Shown here: positions 11,402 through 21,786 of the stretch, piece after piece | How the letters are laid out: each line of letters opens with the position of its first letter | Numbering within the stretch: the first letter of the stretch is position 1 | Assembly (NCBI GenBank): GCA_948146395.1 | Contig: OX411546.1 | Coordinates: forward strand, 22,608,449 to 22,672,448 | Source of the DNA: Fragum whitleyi | Taxonomy: Eukaryota > Mollusca > Bivalvia > Cardiida > Cardiidae | Reading direction: 5' to 3' | Length of the DNA stretch: 64,000 nt | Position numbers and translations under genes: made by a program | Notes under the pieces: generated by a model | Told to the model about the DNA's origin: nothing | Database searches by the model: none | Seen by the model: the letters and a program-made list of their open reading frames with translations, nothing else

Positions 11402-12626
11402 TTTTAGCTCACCTGAGCACAAAGTGCTCAAGGTGAGCTATTGTGATCACTCACCATCCGTCATCTGTCTGTCCGTCAGTCTGTCCGTCTGTCCAATTAT
11501 TTCTTTTAACATCTTCTCCTCCTAAACCACTGGGTCAATGAAGCTGAAACTTGGCAGGGATGTTCCTTGGGTTAAGCTTTTCAAAAGTTGTTTAAAGAAT
11601 TTAATTTCATAAAAAACTCAAGTTTCCATGGTAACGGAATGTCTGAAAAATGGCCGAAAATGGCTGAAAATCTTAGAAAAAAGTCTTCTCCTCCTAAACT
11701 ACTAGGCCAATCAAGCTGAAACTGTGCAGGGATGATCCTTGTGTGAAGCTCTTCAAAAATTGTAAAACGAATTTAATTTCATCAAAATCTTTGGTTGCCA
11801 TGGTAACAGAATGTCTGAAAATTAATGGCCGAAAATGGCTGAAAGTCTTAGAAAAATTCTTCTCCTCCAAAACCACTAGGCCAATCACGCTGAAACTGTG
11901 CAGGGATGATCTTTGGGTTAAGCTCATCAAATTTGGTGAAATAATTTAATTTCATCAAAAACTCTAGTTGCCATGGTAACAGAATGTCTGAAAAATGTCT
12001 GAAACTCTTGGAAAAAAGTCTTCTCTTCTCAAACCTCTAGGCCAATCAAGCTGAAAATTTGCAGGGATGATCATTGGGTGAACCTTTTCAAAGTTGTTAA
12101 AATAATTTATTTCATCAAAACTCTTGTTGCCATGGTAACGGAATGTCTGAGAAACGGCGGAAAGTGGCTGAAAATCTTAGAAAAAATTCTCCTCCCAAAC
12201 CACTAGGCCAATCAAGCTGAAACTGTGCAGGGATAATCCTTAGTGGAAGCTCTTCAAAAGTTGTTAAAATAATTTCATTTCTTCAAAAATTCTTGTCTCC
12301 AAGGTAAAGGAAAGGCTTAGAAATGGCATGAATTACCAAAAATCTTAGAACAAATTCTTTTCCTCCTTAACCATGACGCCAGACAATTTCAAACTTAGCA
12401 CGGATGTTTTTAACGTGTAGGTCTACTAAAGTTGTTAAAAGAATTTGCGATGGTAAGAGAAAAGTTGAAAATTTACGATAATTAAAAAAAATAAAATTGC
12501 AGTACTTAGGACAAAATTTAATCACCCTAAATGTATATCAAAGAAATTCTTGTATTCATAACATGTTTACAAGTTATGAGTGACTAACTCAGGTGAGCGA
12601 TATAGGACCATCATAGTCCTCTTGTC
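11402..12626 (+). mobile_element. HINE-like element family 1, complete, monomer type c
   Basis: 5' end TTTTTAGCTCACCTGAGCAC with hairpin GAGCACAAAGTGCTC; 3' end ACTCAGGTGAGCGATATAGG with hairpin AGGACC/GGTCCT-like arms and CTCTTGT. About six tandem units of roughly 165 bp with CTAGGCCAATCAAGCTGAAA and CCATGGTAACGGAATGTCTG. The ORF-like stretches on both strands arise from these units. It lies 67 bases before exon copy 2. Confidence 0.85.
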
Positions 12627-12651
12627 AAAGTTTTGTTTTACGGAATTCTCA

Positions 12652-12681
12652 GATAGTTCTTTTTGGAGTGACAGGTCACAT
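12652..12681 (-). mobile_element. MITE family A terminus next to exon copy 2
   Basis: GATAGTTCTTTTTGGAGTGA followed by CAGGTCACA aligns with the family A terminus GATGGTCCCTTTTCGCGTGA / CGGGTCACA at about 23 of 29 positions. It is immediately followed by the pyrimidine tract and acceptor of exon copy 2. Confidence 0.5.
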
Positions 12682-12693
12682 ATTTTCTTTCAG

Positions 12694-12923
12694 GAAACTC
12701 AAAGACTCGTGCCGAAATTCAAAGAGCGTACCGTGAAAGGTTAAAAAATAAAGATCTTGAACAGTACAGAGCGAAAGAACGAGAGCGAAAAAGAAAGAAC
12801 TATGTTCCACACCACTTATTATCCACAACAGAGCGAGCGAAGCGGAACAGGCAGAATTTAGAGCGTGTTAGACGACATATGAAAAAGAAAGCGATGTCCA
12901 TGAAAAATGTTGTACCTACTTAA
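12694..12923 (+). CDS. Basic-domain terminal exon, copy 2 of 4
   Basis: Acceptor TATTTTCTTTCAG ends at 12693; two bases complete a split codon, then 75 codons to TAA (12921-12923). The product opens with SKTRAEIQRAYRERLKNKDL and continues EQYRAKERERKRKNYVP, LLS and a basic tail (RVRRHMKKKAM). It shares the KTRAEIQRAYRERLK core almost exactly with copies 3 and 4, and its reading phase with all copies. The tail after about residue 50 is less conserved and shorter than in copy 3. A tRNA-like repeat begins about 290 bases downstream, so any 3' UTR is short or transposon-laden. Function unknown; partner exons not located. Confidence 0.7.
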
Positions 12924-13211
12924 AATCCACCTTCGGAGAATGAAACCTCTTTTAGGGCCCGTTTGTTAGAAATTTATGATTGGCCAAAATTGAAATACAC
13001 GTGTAGGTTGCAGACGACAATCAAAAGTGGAATCAATTAAAATGGTCCTACTTTGTAGAAAATACAGTTGATAGAGGGCACAAGCATTTTCTTTTCTTCT
13101 ACAATATTTTCTCAAGTAAGAGACCAAAGAAGGTTTAGAATCGTCAAAAAAAAGAGAAAAAAACACCTGCAACTTGATCCAATCACTGAATTTCAATGTA
13201 ATATGAAGGAC

Positions 13212-13440
13212 GGGGAACTGTGAAGTATGTGGCCATGTCGTCAGGACGGTAGCTTCGGGATCGGTATATCCCGGGATCGAATCCCACGTAGACCACAGAT
13301 TTTTTCTGGGCAAAAACTTATCTACTCTGTGCTCCTCTATACCCGTGGCGTATAGATAGGTACCTGTGACAATGTTAGTCAAAGTACTGAAGGCGCCGAG
13401 GTTAAACAGCTGACTTGCAATTCAATTATCAGGGGTTAAA
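13212..13440 (+). repeat. tRNA-like SINE remnant
   Basis: GTCGTCAGGACGGTAGCTTC and CCCGGGATCGAATCCCACG resemble tRNA A-box and B-box regions, followed by a unique-looking body. A long antisense ORF across it (12966-13382) is a by-product. Confidence 0.5.
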
Positions 13441-13612
13441 GTGTAAAGTCGTGTGAATATGTATGCCATAATACTAGACTATAAAACCACACTTTTTTAA
13501 AACCCTTTCAATACGAACGTTGTTGCAAATAAAATGTTTGAGTGAAATTGGTTAATCCTACCACCATAGTTTTGTTTTTTGAAGGTCTATATCTTGATTG
13601 TAAAAGTAACTT

Positions 13613-13690
13613 ATGCTCATGATCCAGAGGTTGAGCATCGGTTCGTGGTTCAAGAGGTCCCGAGTTCAATGACGGGAAGCAGCTATCTTT
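13613..13690 (+). repeat. tRNA-like fragment
   Basis: AGGTCCCGAGTTCAATGACG resembles a B-box and 3' arm of a tRNA. The 5' half does not fold convincingly, so it is not called as a tRNA. Confidence 0.3.
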
Positions 13691-13875
13691 GAAACTGGGT
13701 CCTATCTTTCATGCATTATGATCTTGAACATTTAAACAAAAGATCACTATGAAAAAAACACAGTCCTGAGTTTTCGCCGGATATCTTTCAAGTTACTCGG
13801 CATTTGATGTGTTCTGCATGTTACTAAAATTTATGAAATAACGAATAAAGAATTAAAGCAACTCCCAAAACATCT

Positions 13876-14015
13876 GCCCTGCGTTCAATATGAAAGTATC
13901 TGCTAAACGTTTGAGAAATGTTCCCCACTTTGCACGTGTTATAACGTGCAAAGCGGGACACAATTTCTAATGTTCGCATAGTGAAACGTTTTTGAATCCT
14001 AAACGCATTGTAGGC
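13876..14015 (+). mobile_element. Foldback element (GCCCTGCGTTCA ends) immediately upstream of exon copy 3
   Basis: Starts GCCCTGCGTTCAATATGA; the centre pairs CCCCACTTTGCACGT with ACGTGCAAAGCGGGA; it ends in a decayed AATCCTAAACGCA terminus. Same family as 14399-14522, 15560-15699, 45715-45837 and 60628-60754. The exon acceptor begins about 17 bases after it. Confidence 0.7.
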
Positions 14016-14034
14016 AACGCTCCTCTTTTTTCAG

Positions 14035-14378
14035 GGAGATCGAAAACCAGAGCCGAAATCCAAAGAGATTATCGTGAAAGGGTGAAGAGTAAAGATTTGG
14101 AACGATATAGAGCGAAAGAACGTGAGCGAAGTAGAAAGAATTACGTGCCAATTAACGAACTCTCGAAAAAGGACAGAGAGGAGCGGAATAAAAGGAGTAG
14201 GGAATATATTCGACGTTACAGAGCGAGGAAACTGGTGTCTCAGCTAGTCTCGATGAAAAGCACAACCTACTTCCCTGGTACAGAATTCGATGCAGGCCCC
14301 ATTTCATATGGGGAGGAGTCGAATTCCTTATATGGAAGTTTTACTTCTAAAACAGAGGATACGCTTGCACAAGATTGA
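14035..14378 (+). CDS. Basic-domain terminal exon, copy 3 of 4 (longest)
   Basis: Acceptor CTCTTTTTTCAG ends at 14034; two bases complete a split codon, then 113 codons to TGA (14376-14378). The frame also stays open upstream to an ATG at 13992, but that part lies in a transposon remnant and the acceptor, so the spliced reading is preferred. The domain runs SKTRAEIQRDYRERVKSKDL, ERYRAKERERSRKNYVP, LSKKDREERNKRSREYIRRY, then a tail of about 40 residues that is acidic and Ser/Thr-rich and absent from the other copies. The longer tail may be genuine or a readthrough created by loss of an earlier stop. Foldback elements lie on both sides (13876-14015 and 14399-14522). Confidence 0.72.
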
Positions 14379-14398
14379 CCCCTGACAGGGTTTACTGT

Positions 14399-14522
14399 CC
14401 TGTTTTCAGGATGACAAAATGGTTCAAACTGTTAGCAAACTATATCCCGCTTTGCATGCACGTGCAAAGCGGGGTATAATTTACAAACAGTCTGAACCGT
14501 TTTATCGTCCTAAATGCAGGGC
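14399..14522 (+). mobile_element. Foldback element immediately downstream of exon copy 3
   Basis: GTTTTCAGGATGACAAAATG at one end and a TTTTATCGTCCTAAATGCAG-like partner at the other, with the central palindrome ATCCCGCTTTGCA...TGCAAAGCGGGG. It begins about 20 bases after the exon's stop codon. Confidence 0.75.
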
Positions 14523-14785
14523 TGTTTTCACATATAACCTGTGCATGAGATTTCCAAAAAAATCACATCTGCGTTAGTCGCAGTTGTCGATCAGCCTAAA
14601 TGACAACGTAATGCAATATATTTTGATTACTGACTGACGAGGGGTAAATAACTAATCTATCTACAGATTGGATTTTGAAGCCTTTGATCAGACTGTGCGC
14701 AAGATCAGGCTAGCTAGAGTCTTTCCTATGCGCAATGGAAAATAGTTGAAAATATTATGCACAGACTCGTACTTTTTGACTCACA

Positions 14786-14955
14786 CCAATGGGCTGTTAA
14801 TCAAAGACCTATGTGGGATAGCAACTGGAGGCTAGCAAAGGTTGTTATTTCAGTACTGGTGTGAGAAATACCAGGAATCAATTGTAAGGTGCTCCTGCCC
14901 TGTGATAAAACTGAAAGATTGTTGAAAGTGGCGTAGACCCCATTCAAACAAATTA
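14786..14955 (+). repeat. SINE S1 tail
   Basis: Matches the S1 body: CAATGGGCTGTTAATCAAAG, GTGTGAGAAATACCAGGAAT and the closing ATTGTTGAAAGTGGCGT. The tRNA-like head is missing. Confidence 0.6.
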
Positions 14956-15192
14956 ATATCAAAGACTGTTTTAAACTGTTTTAACGTTGAAAAAAAGAAG
15001 TTTATGAGCGAAATAAACGTAGTAACTTCAGCTTAAATAAAAAGTAGTTACGACGTTTTACTCGCTTATCAACGAAAACGTTTCTGGGATAGAAGACGGG
15101 AGACAATAGCACGTGATTGGCCAAACATTTATTCAATCGCGATCGGAGCTATCGGCGGATGAATATTTGCCGATCGGAGAAATTCGGACTAG

Positions 15193-15437
15193 ATATGAAC
15201 CTGTGCGTGACATTTCGAACAATTACAAATCTGTGCAAAGCAAGGATTCTGACCAGCCTGTGCATCCGCACAGTCTGACCAGAGTCTCACTGTGCATTTT
15301 GTAGATAGATAATGTCTTAAAGTATCTGAAGACAGTCGGGTAATTTTATATCAACAGTATGTGGTTGTCTGCACTTCTCATAGTTTGTGACTCACTCACA
15401 TTCTAAATTGTTGGAAATGTCACGCACAGGCTCATAT
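15193..15437 (+). mobile_element. MITE family D (ATATGAGCCTGTGCGTGACA ends)
   Basis: Inverted ends ATATGAACCTGTGCGTGACA and TGTCACGCACAGGCTCATAT, with an inner CAGCCTGTGCATCCGCACAG hairpin. About 245 bp. Copies at 33024-33269 and 41523-41837. Confidence 0.8.
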
Positions 15438-15559
15438 GACAATAGGGCCTCCATTCAGGATAACATGTGGAAACTCGAAGGCCCCGAAATGTTACTTTGC
15501 ATTATCATGCGAAGTGTATCTAATGCTTGCATCAAACAAGCCCTATATTCATCAAACCA

Positions 15560-15699
15560 GCCCTGCATTCAGGATGACAAAACGATTCAAACTATTTGCA
15601 TAATATGCCCCGCTTTGCAGGCAAGTTCACGTGCAAAGCGGGGTTTAATTTGCAAACAAAGCCTGCACCTGCAGCGTTTTGTCATTCTGAACGCAGGGC
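15560..15699 (+). mobile_element. Foldback element (best preserved copy)
   Basis: GCCCTGCATTCAGGATGACA and TGTCATTCTGAACGCAGGGC are inverted ends. The centre is CCCCGCTTTGCA...TGCAAAGCGGGG. Total length 140 bp. Confidence 0.85.
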
Positions 15700-15739
15700 C
15701 GGTGCGCTTGCTTGTAACTCATTATCCTAAAGACAGGCC

Positions 15740-16060
15740 AGATATTACCGGCGAATAATCGTCGATAGATAGATAGTCGACATTCTTTGTCGATTTTCGT
15801 CGGTGGTCTATCAGAACATTGCTGAAATCTTCAGGTGATTCGACGGCCATTTGTACTGGCTGACAAATGTCAATAAAATCACGGGATCCTGGTTTCGATT
15901 CTCGACGGCAGAACACATCCTTTTCGATAGATACCTATTCCTATTTTCGACTGTACTCTTGTCGCTGGAATGTCAGAGAATATGGCCTCCGGGGATTGAA
16001 ACCAGGTCCGACCCGCTAAGAAGGCGACAAAACAGTTATTATGTGTTTGCATGAAAAGTA
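15740..16060. repeat. tRNA-like repeat remnants
   Basis: TCCTGGTTTCGATTCTCGAC on + and ATTGAAACCAGGTCCGAC on the opposite sense both look like B-box arms of tRNA-derived repeats, in inverted arrangement. Both overlapping ORFs here are considered spurious. Confidence 0.35.
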
Positions 16061-16289
16061 AATTCATAGAATAATTGTGTAAATCTTTCCTTTGAAATCA
16101 AAATCGTGGTAAATGTTTAGAAATTAATAAAATATTTTTTAAAGACGCCCTATGTGGATCTATATTCCTATCAACCTCGTTTAACCATAGGGGTACAAAG
16201 TTTACCCCCACCACCATATAGACCAATGATATATATTATTGATCTATATGGTCGTTAGGGGTAAATACGGATCTATATGATTAACTGCC

Positions 16290-16480
16290 TCCTCGACGGC
16301 GGCACTCATTCTGTCAGACTTTTTGTCTTTCACCAATTGGTTGATAATCGTAGACGTATATGAGATAGCAGCTGGGGCTAGGAAAGGATGTAATGGTAGC
16401 ACTGGTGTGAGAGATACCAGGAATCCATTGTTAGGTGCTCCAGCCGGCGCGATATGATTGAAAAAAAGTTTAAAACGGCA
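16290..16480 (+). repeat. tRNA-derived SINE S1, head missing
   Basis: GACGGCGGCACTCATTCTGT, GGTTGATAATCGTAGACGTA, GGTGTGAGAGATACCAGGAA and a terminal GTTTAAAACGGC match the S1 consensus built from the other copies here. Confidence 0.7.
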
Positions 16481-17231
16481 AAATGGTCAGGATTTTGGTG
16501 ATATTCTGTCGTGTCACAAAAAAATAAGGACATTCATTTAAATTTAAACTTAGCATATTCAGTAATAGTTTATGCGAAGCTTAACGTCAGCAGTTTTAAT
16601 GTTTATTTTCCATCCGTTTCTCGAAATCTGATTATCTGGAAAGTGCACAAAGTATCGACCCTAGTAGGACTGCACGGAAAGCACAGTCTGACTATAGTCG
16701 GACTGCACGGAAAGCGCAGTCTGACTATGGTGAAAACTTTGCTGTTTTAGCATATTTATGTATCTAGAAACGTTATTCTACCTTACCATATAGCTTTGTT
16801 TAAAAATCAATTTCAGGTTGACATTTATTTGAATCAAACATCTACTATATCTATTACAAAGACTTTCAATTTGCCTCTTTTTCGTGTAATAGGTCACACT
16901 TTTGCTGCACGTTTTTATTAGATTGTTAAATTGTGTTCTTGAATGATAATGACTTTTTTTCAATTATTTCTTGTCATATTTTATACAATTAAAATAAAAA
17001 AAACCAGACTGTAAATTTTGTTTGCTTACTTTAACCCTTTCGTTCTCATTGAGCGATTAACCTACAAGAATGGGCAAAAATTCCCAAGTAAAAACGTTTG
17101 TTTTCGGGGGCGTACTGGAATTTATCGTATAACTGTACAAATATCCGTGTAATAACATCCCATAATATATTTTTTATGATATCACGTTGATATTTTTTAG
17201 AACTCTGACATAATTCGGTTATTTTTCTAAC

Positions 17232-17300
17232 TCAGTTGTGGGATTGATAATTGTCAATTCCCCCAACCTCGTAAGATATTTTTTCATACAAAACACTAAA
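17232..17300 (+). mobile_element. Partial palindromic element (GATAATTGTCAATTC core)
   Basis: GATAATTGTCAATTCCCCCA and TCGTAAGATATTTTTTCATA match the better copy near 61862-61990, where both arms are present. Confidence 0.5.
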
Positions 17301-17852
17301 TACGTATTATATATTTGCCTATCTGTTAGTCCGTCTTTGTGCAAAAATCTACCAATCTTGCGTCACGAACCCATTTTTCAGTTTTTATTCAGTACTGATG
17401 AAACTATGTTATCATTAATTAGATGTTGGAGCTACTTCGAGCTTCTGTATTTTGAATGATGATATATTTCAATGAACGGCACGTGCATATTCAAGGTCAT
17501 CTGGCAAGATCAAGGTCATGTAACGAGGTCAACTGTCTGCAAAAAATGCCTTTTTGAGGAGAACTCTTAATACTAACGGGCCTTTTAAAATTGTTTGAAG
17601 GTAAGCAAAGTACCTGCTTCTCCACAAGTTAACGGTATCATGGTAAACATTTTTTAATAATTCTTTAACAACGTTTAGTCATAGTAATGAAAAAGTAATG
17701 AAAAAGACGATAGAACGAAAATGAAATGTATATAAATTGCCTATTCGTAACTCTTGAATTCTTGCAATACCTGTTTTGGGGCGTTGTCGAATTTGGGTAT
17801 ATTCTACGGTAGCGAAAACGATTGAATGGAAGATCAGACTTAGTTTGTACCG

Positions 17853-18537
17853 TTTTTAGCTCCACTGGCTGAAAGCCACTGGGGCTATTGTCATCGCGTT
17901 GTGTCCGTCGTGCGTCCGTCCGTGCGTCCGGTCGTAAACTTTTTCTTTACAAATCTTCTCCTCAGAAACTACTGGATGAATTTCAACCAAACTTCACAGG
18001 AATGATCCTTGGGTGACCCTCTTTCAAAGTTGTTCAAGTAATTTTGATCCAATGAAAAACATGGATTTAATGGGCGTGGCTAATTTCCAAATATGGTAAA
18101 AAGTGAGTTTTCTCAGATTCTAATAGATGGATACCAATGAAATTTCACATGAATGATTCTTGTGTGACCCTTTCTAATTATACAAATAATGATTGTGATC
18201 GGTTAAAAAATATGTATTTTATGGGCGGAGTTCATTTTTCTATATGTCATATAGTGGAAACTTTGGAAATCATTTTCTCAGAATGTAACTGATGGATATC
18301 TATCAATCTTTTTTTGTATGACCTTTGGATGACTCATTATCATGCAGCCAAAAATTATTGTAATTGAATGAAAATTATGTCTTTTATGGGCAGAGGTCAT
18401 TTCTCTATATGTCATATAGTTGAAACTTTGAAAATCATTTCAACATCAGTAGAATCCAAAATATCTAAAAAACTTTTATTGCTTTACAAGAATTTCAAGC
18501 CTGTGGAGCGACCCAAGCCATTCATGGCTTTCTAGTG
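17853..18537 (+). mobile_element. HINE-like element family 2, complete short copy
   Basis: Starts TTTTTAGCTCCACTGGCTGA with hairpin GGCTGAAAGCC; ends AGCCTGTGGAGCGACC and hairpin AAGCCATTCATGGCTT, then CTAGTG. The core has about three 165-bp units with GGGCGGAGTTCATTT and CATATAGTGGAAACTTTG words. Confidence 0.8.
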
Positions 18538-19098
18538 TTGTTATATACGCAGGGCAGTAAATTATCAGTCGGTAATTTCACCGAACAACTTGTGAAATTA
18601 TTTAGATTATATCCTGCATTCGTTCATTGTATTCTACTTGGCGTTATCTAAGCGAGGCCCATATTTTATACGCACGTCAAAAGACGGGACGTAATGTCAA
18701 GCTGGCGGACGACGTCCACTTCTTTGTCCGGAGCAAAACTCTGATCCCTTATGTCCAATTGACTTGAAACTTTGCAGTTATGTTCCTCTCATGATTACGG
18801 ATTATTGTGCGCAAGAATCGTAACTCTACCTCTTTGAAATTATTTCCATTTGTTGTATTCCATACTTTGGCATCCAACACTGCAACGGGCCTTTCTTGTA
18901 ACAATTTGCCGCCTTGTTAAATCATGATAAATGTTGCATAGTTCACGCACGAAATCACATTGGCGATTCGTTAATTCGTGTTTGCAAGTTCTGTAGCCAC
19001 GCACGTCCCTTCCTAATCATCAGGTCTGCTTTGACTAATTTTTTACCCGAAAAGAAAACGATATAAAAGTTTCCCAAACACAGTAACTATCTTTTCAG

Positions 19099-19331
19099 AG
19101 CAATCGAAAACCAGAGCTGAAATTCAAAAAGCCTACCGACAGAGATTAAAGAATGAAGACATCGAAAGGTATAGGGCAAAGGCGCGAGAGAGAAGAAAAA
19201 AGAATTACATCCCAACCCATGCGCTGTCTGTGACAGAAAGGGAAGAACGAAACAAGAAAAATAGAGAATTTGTAAGACGTTACAGAGAGCGGAAAATGAC
19301 GTCTAAGCTACTTTCCAGTTTCAAAAGTTGA
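19099..19331 (+). CDS. Basic-domain terminal exon, copy 4 of 4
   Basis: Acceptor CTATCTTTTCAG ends at 19098; two bases complete a split codon, then 76 codons to TGA (19329-19331). The product begins QSKTRAEIQKAYRQRLKNED, then ERYRAKARERRKKNYIP, LSVTEREERNKKNREFVRRY and a short tail. It has the same exon phase and boundaries as the other three. It is followed 220 bases later by a cluster of AATAAA-type signals (first at 19553-19558), making it the best candidate for a functional last exon. A GATATAAAAG word at about 19060 could be a TATA box for a local promoter, but this is weak. Function unknown. Confidence 0.72.
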
Positions 19332-19552
19332 ATTCAGGAATGATTTCTCCATGTACTGTAGGCACAAACATGAACAAAAATTTAGAAAAATGCATTGATC
19401 AACATCATGCAGAACAGCAAAGCAGAGTCATAATGAACGTTATCATACTTAAAGAAGAGAAAAGAAAAAGTGTTATTTCGATTGCCTACAAAACGAAAAA
19501 GTTATCCTGTGGCATATGCGTTTTCTAGTTCATTTTGAAAGGAAATGCTTGA

Positions 19553-19590
19553 AATAAATATTGAGATAAAAAGAATAAAAATAAATAAGT
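19553..19590 (+). terminator. Polyadenylation signal cluster after exon copy 4
   Basis: AATAAA at 19553-19558, followed within 35 bases by AAAATAAATAAG. Suitably placed to end transcripts that contain exon copy 4. Not proven by the sequence alone. Confidence 0.45.
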
Positions 19591-20274
19591 GAGAAAACGT
19601 TTCGTAAATTCAGAAAACTTGCGGTTTTTAGTTGGAAATCGTAAGTCTGTTCGACGCCATCATTAATAATATACCATCACCCATACGAATGTTGTATAAA
19701 AAATGTTTGACCCGATCTGATATAATAAATACTAAAATTTCGAAGTACATGTATTATGAACGGTATGGCATTTTTTTTTTTTCAAATAAAAATAAAAAAT
19801 GCATAGAGCTGATGCACGACGTCGTGTTAAAAACAATTGGGTTACTAGGGAACTTCAGCACGTCGTAATTTAAAAATTGTTGAACATATCCCAAAATAGA
19901 AACCGATATAAATTCGAAATCTTGTCATTAACTACCAAGCAAAGTTTCGTAAAATTCAGAAGCTGTCTTTCAAGGGCGCGTTCCACCTTAAGTAGATACA
20001 TCTCCCGGGAAAAAAATATAAAAAATAACCATCGGTAGGGTTACTTTGCGTACAACACAGCCCTGCTATGAGAAAGGTCTTTGGTATGAAGAGAGGTTTT
20101 ACGCCGCTTTTAACAATTTTCAAAATTAATATCGCGGTGCCTTGAGAAACCTAAGAATAGATTACTACAATTACACCTTTTCTAAGCCTCCAGCTACTAG
20201 CACATTCAGGTTTTGGATTAACCACTTTATTGCGGACAAGTGTCAAATATAAAAAAAAAATCGATGAATTTGAT

Positions 20275-20502
20275 TTAACCCTTTCCTGTTTTACAAAATT
20301 TTGGACCTGTCCAAATTCAAAGGTTTTGCAGACGAAAATTTAAAGTGGATTTAATTTAAAAAATAACCATTCAGTAGGGTAGAAAATAGTGTGGAAAAAG
20401 AAGAAATTGCTTGTCAGGAGCAATTTCTTCTTTTTTCACAATGTTTTCTCAATCATAAAATCACAGGCACGTAAAAAGCAGGGATTAAACAGCAAAGGGT
20501 CA
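20275..20502 (-). mobile_element. MITE family B, reverse orientation
   Basis: Reads TTAACCCTTTCCTGTTTTAC at one end and GGATTAAACAGCAAAGGGT at the other, with the GAAGAAATTGC...GCAATTTCTTC hairpin. Mirror-image of 4168-4395. Confidence 0.8.
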
Positions 20503-21235
20503 ATCACTTGTTTCCGTCATTATTGTGCATTTAGATCTATGATCAACCATTTAGATTTACTAAATATATATTTGGTGCTTTCAAAATGCGATTCAAGTAT
20601 GCCTACCCAAAGTTGTTTGCTGCACTTCCAGAATACTTGATAGTTTTACTAGGTAGATCAAACATTTTCAAGACGTCTGTAAGAATATGATCGTTCTTGG
20701 ACTCTATCCAAGACAATCCATCTCTTTTAAGTCTATCCTTTGTTGACCTTACTCTACTTGGACAGATAATTTCGTCCACTGATTGAAAACAAGTTCATAT
20801 GAGAGCATAAACATTTAGGGCTCATTGACTTATCAAAAATTAACCATTTTGCCTTTTTAAACTTTTTGTAGGTCCTTTTTTCGTGGCGCTTTAGAATTGT
20901 TTCAAAGAAAATTCTACTCCTATAACATTTGGCAAGGCCATTAGGGAAATAGAGAGTAATCATCGAATACCTGCTGAAAGCAATTTGAAAAGAATAGACA
21001 AACTCCACAGACTTAAATTCTCTTCAACTCGACTTTAATTTTCAACAGGTCCCTTCCTAGTCCAGACTATCCTGGTTCTGAGACTGTAGCAGGCAACAAT
21101 AGACCGGTCGGTTCAAATCCTATTTTAATAGCAACGGAAGGCTTATTAAAAGTCTCTGAAGTCACACTTGATCTCAAATCCTATAATATAGCCTACGCAA
21201 GCAACTGTTCAGTGGAATAAAAATTTCGTGATTTT

Positions 21236-21238
21236 TTT

Positions 21239-21269
<31 letters not shown>

Positions 21270-21295
21270 TTTTTTTATTTTTTTTTTTTTTTTGA
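21236..21295 (+). repeat. (TTTA)n microsatellite and T-rich tract
   Basis: Around nine TTTA units followed by an almost pure T run. Confidence 0.95.
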
Positions 21296-21467
21296 AAATG
21301 CTAAAATTGTCTCCCACTCCGACTTATCCCTTTTTGTTGCTCCTGCCAACAAATCTTGGCTTACATTTATATACCTTTGAAACACAACTTAGGATATACA
21401 AATTTGTGCGCTTTTGAATACAAGGGTGTGGTTATGATTTGAGAAACTCTTTATTCACAAAAGTAAC

Positions 21468-21700
21468 CCGGCAAGCGAAAAGGGACCATCTCGTAAAAGA
21501 TTGGGTAAAGCATAGGTCAACCAGAGGTCGCATTTCAAAAATTCTTCCACTGGCAGGGTGATTGATTAATCTAGATTCAGAAAATAGGCCCATTGCGAAA
21601 GGTTCGACCCTAGTCTGTCTGCGCAGTGCGCGCTGTCTGACTGGGGTCGACACTTTACGTGCTACCCAGATGGTCCCTGTCCGCTTGACGGGTCACATTA
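21468..21700 (+). mobile_element. MITE family A
   Basis: GGCAAGCGAAAAGGGACCAT at one end and CAGATGGTCCCTGTCCGCTT plus GACGGGTCACA at the other. Inner palindrome CGACCCTAGTCTGTCTGCGC / GTCTGACTGGGGTCGACAC. Confidence 0.75.
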
Positions 21701-21786
21701 TATTTAGCTTTAACACTGGGCCTCGAGCTTTGATCAGCCTATTTGGTTGTAGTTGTGATTGATGTTGTTGTTATTTTAGTGGTCGT

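Noticed and set aside
12966..13382. 138-codon minus-strand ORF
   Set aside because: It runs across a tRNA-like repeat and has no recognisable domain or splice context.
13992..14034. ATG at 13992 as the start of exon copy 3
   Set aside because: The stretch lies in a foldback remnant and the pyrimidine tract; the other three copies start at an acceptor in the same phase, so splicing is the better reading.
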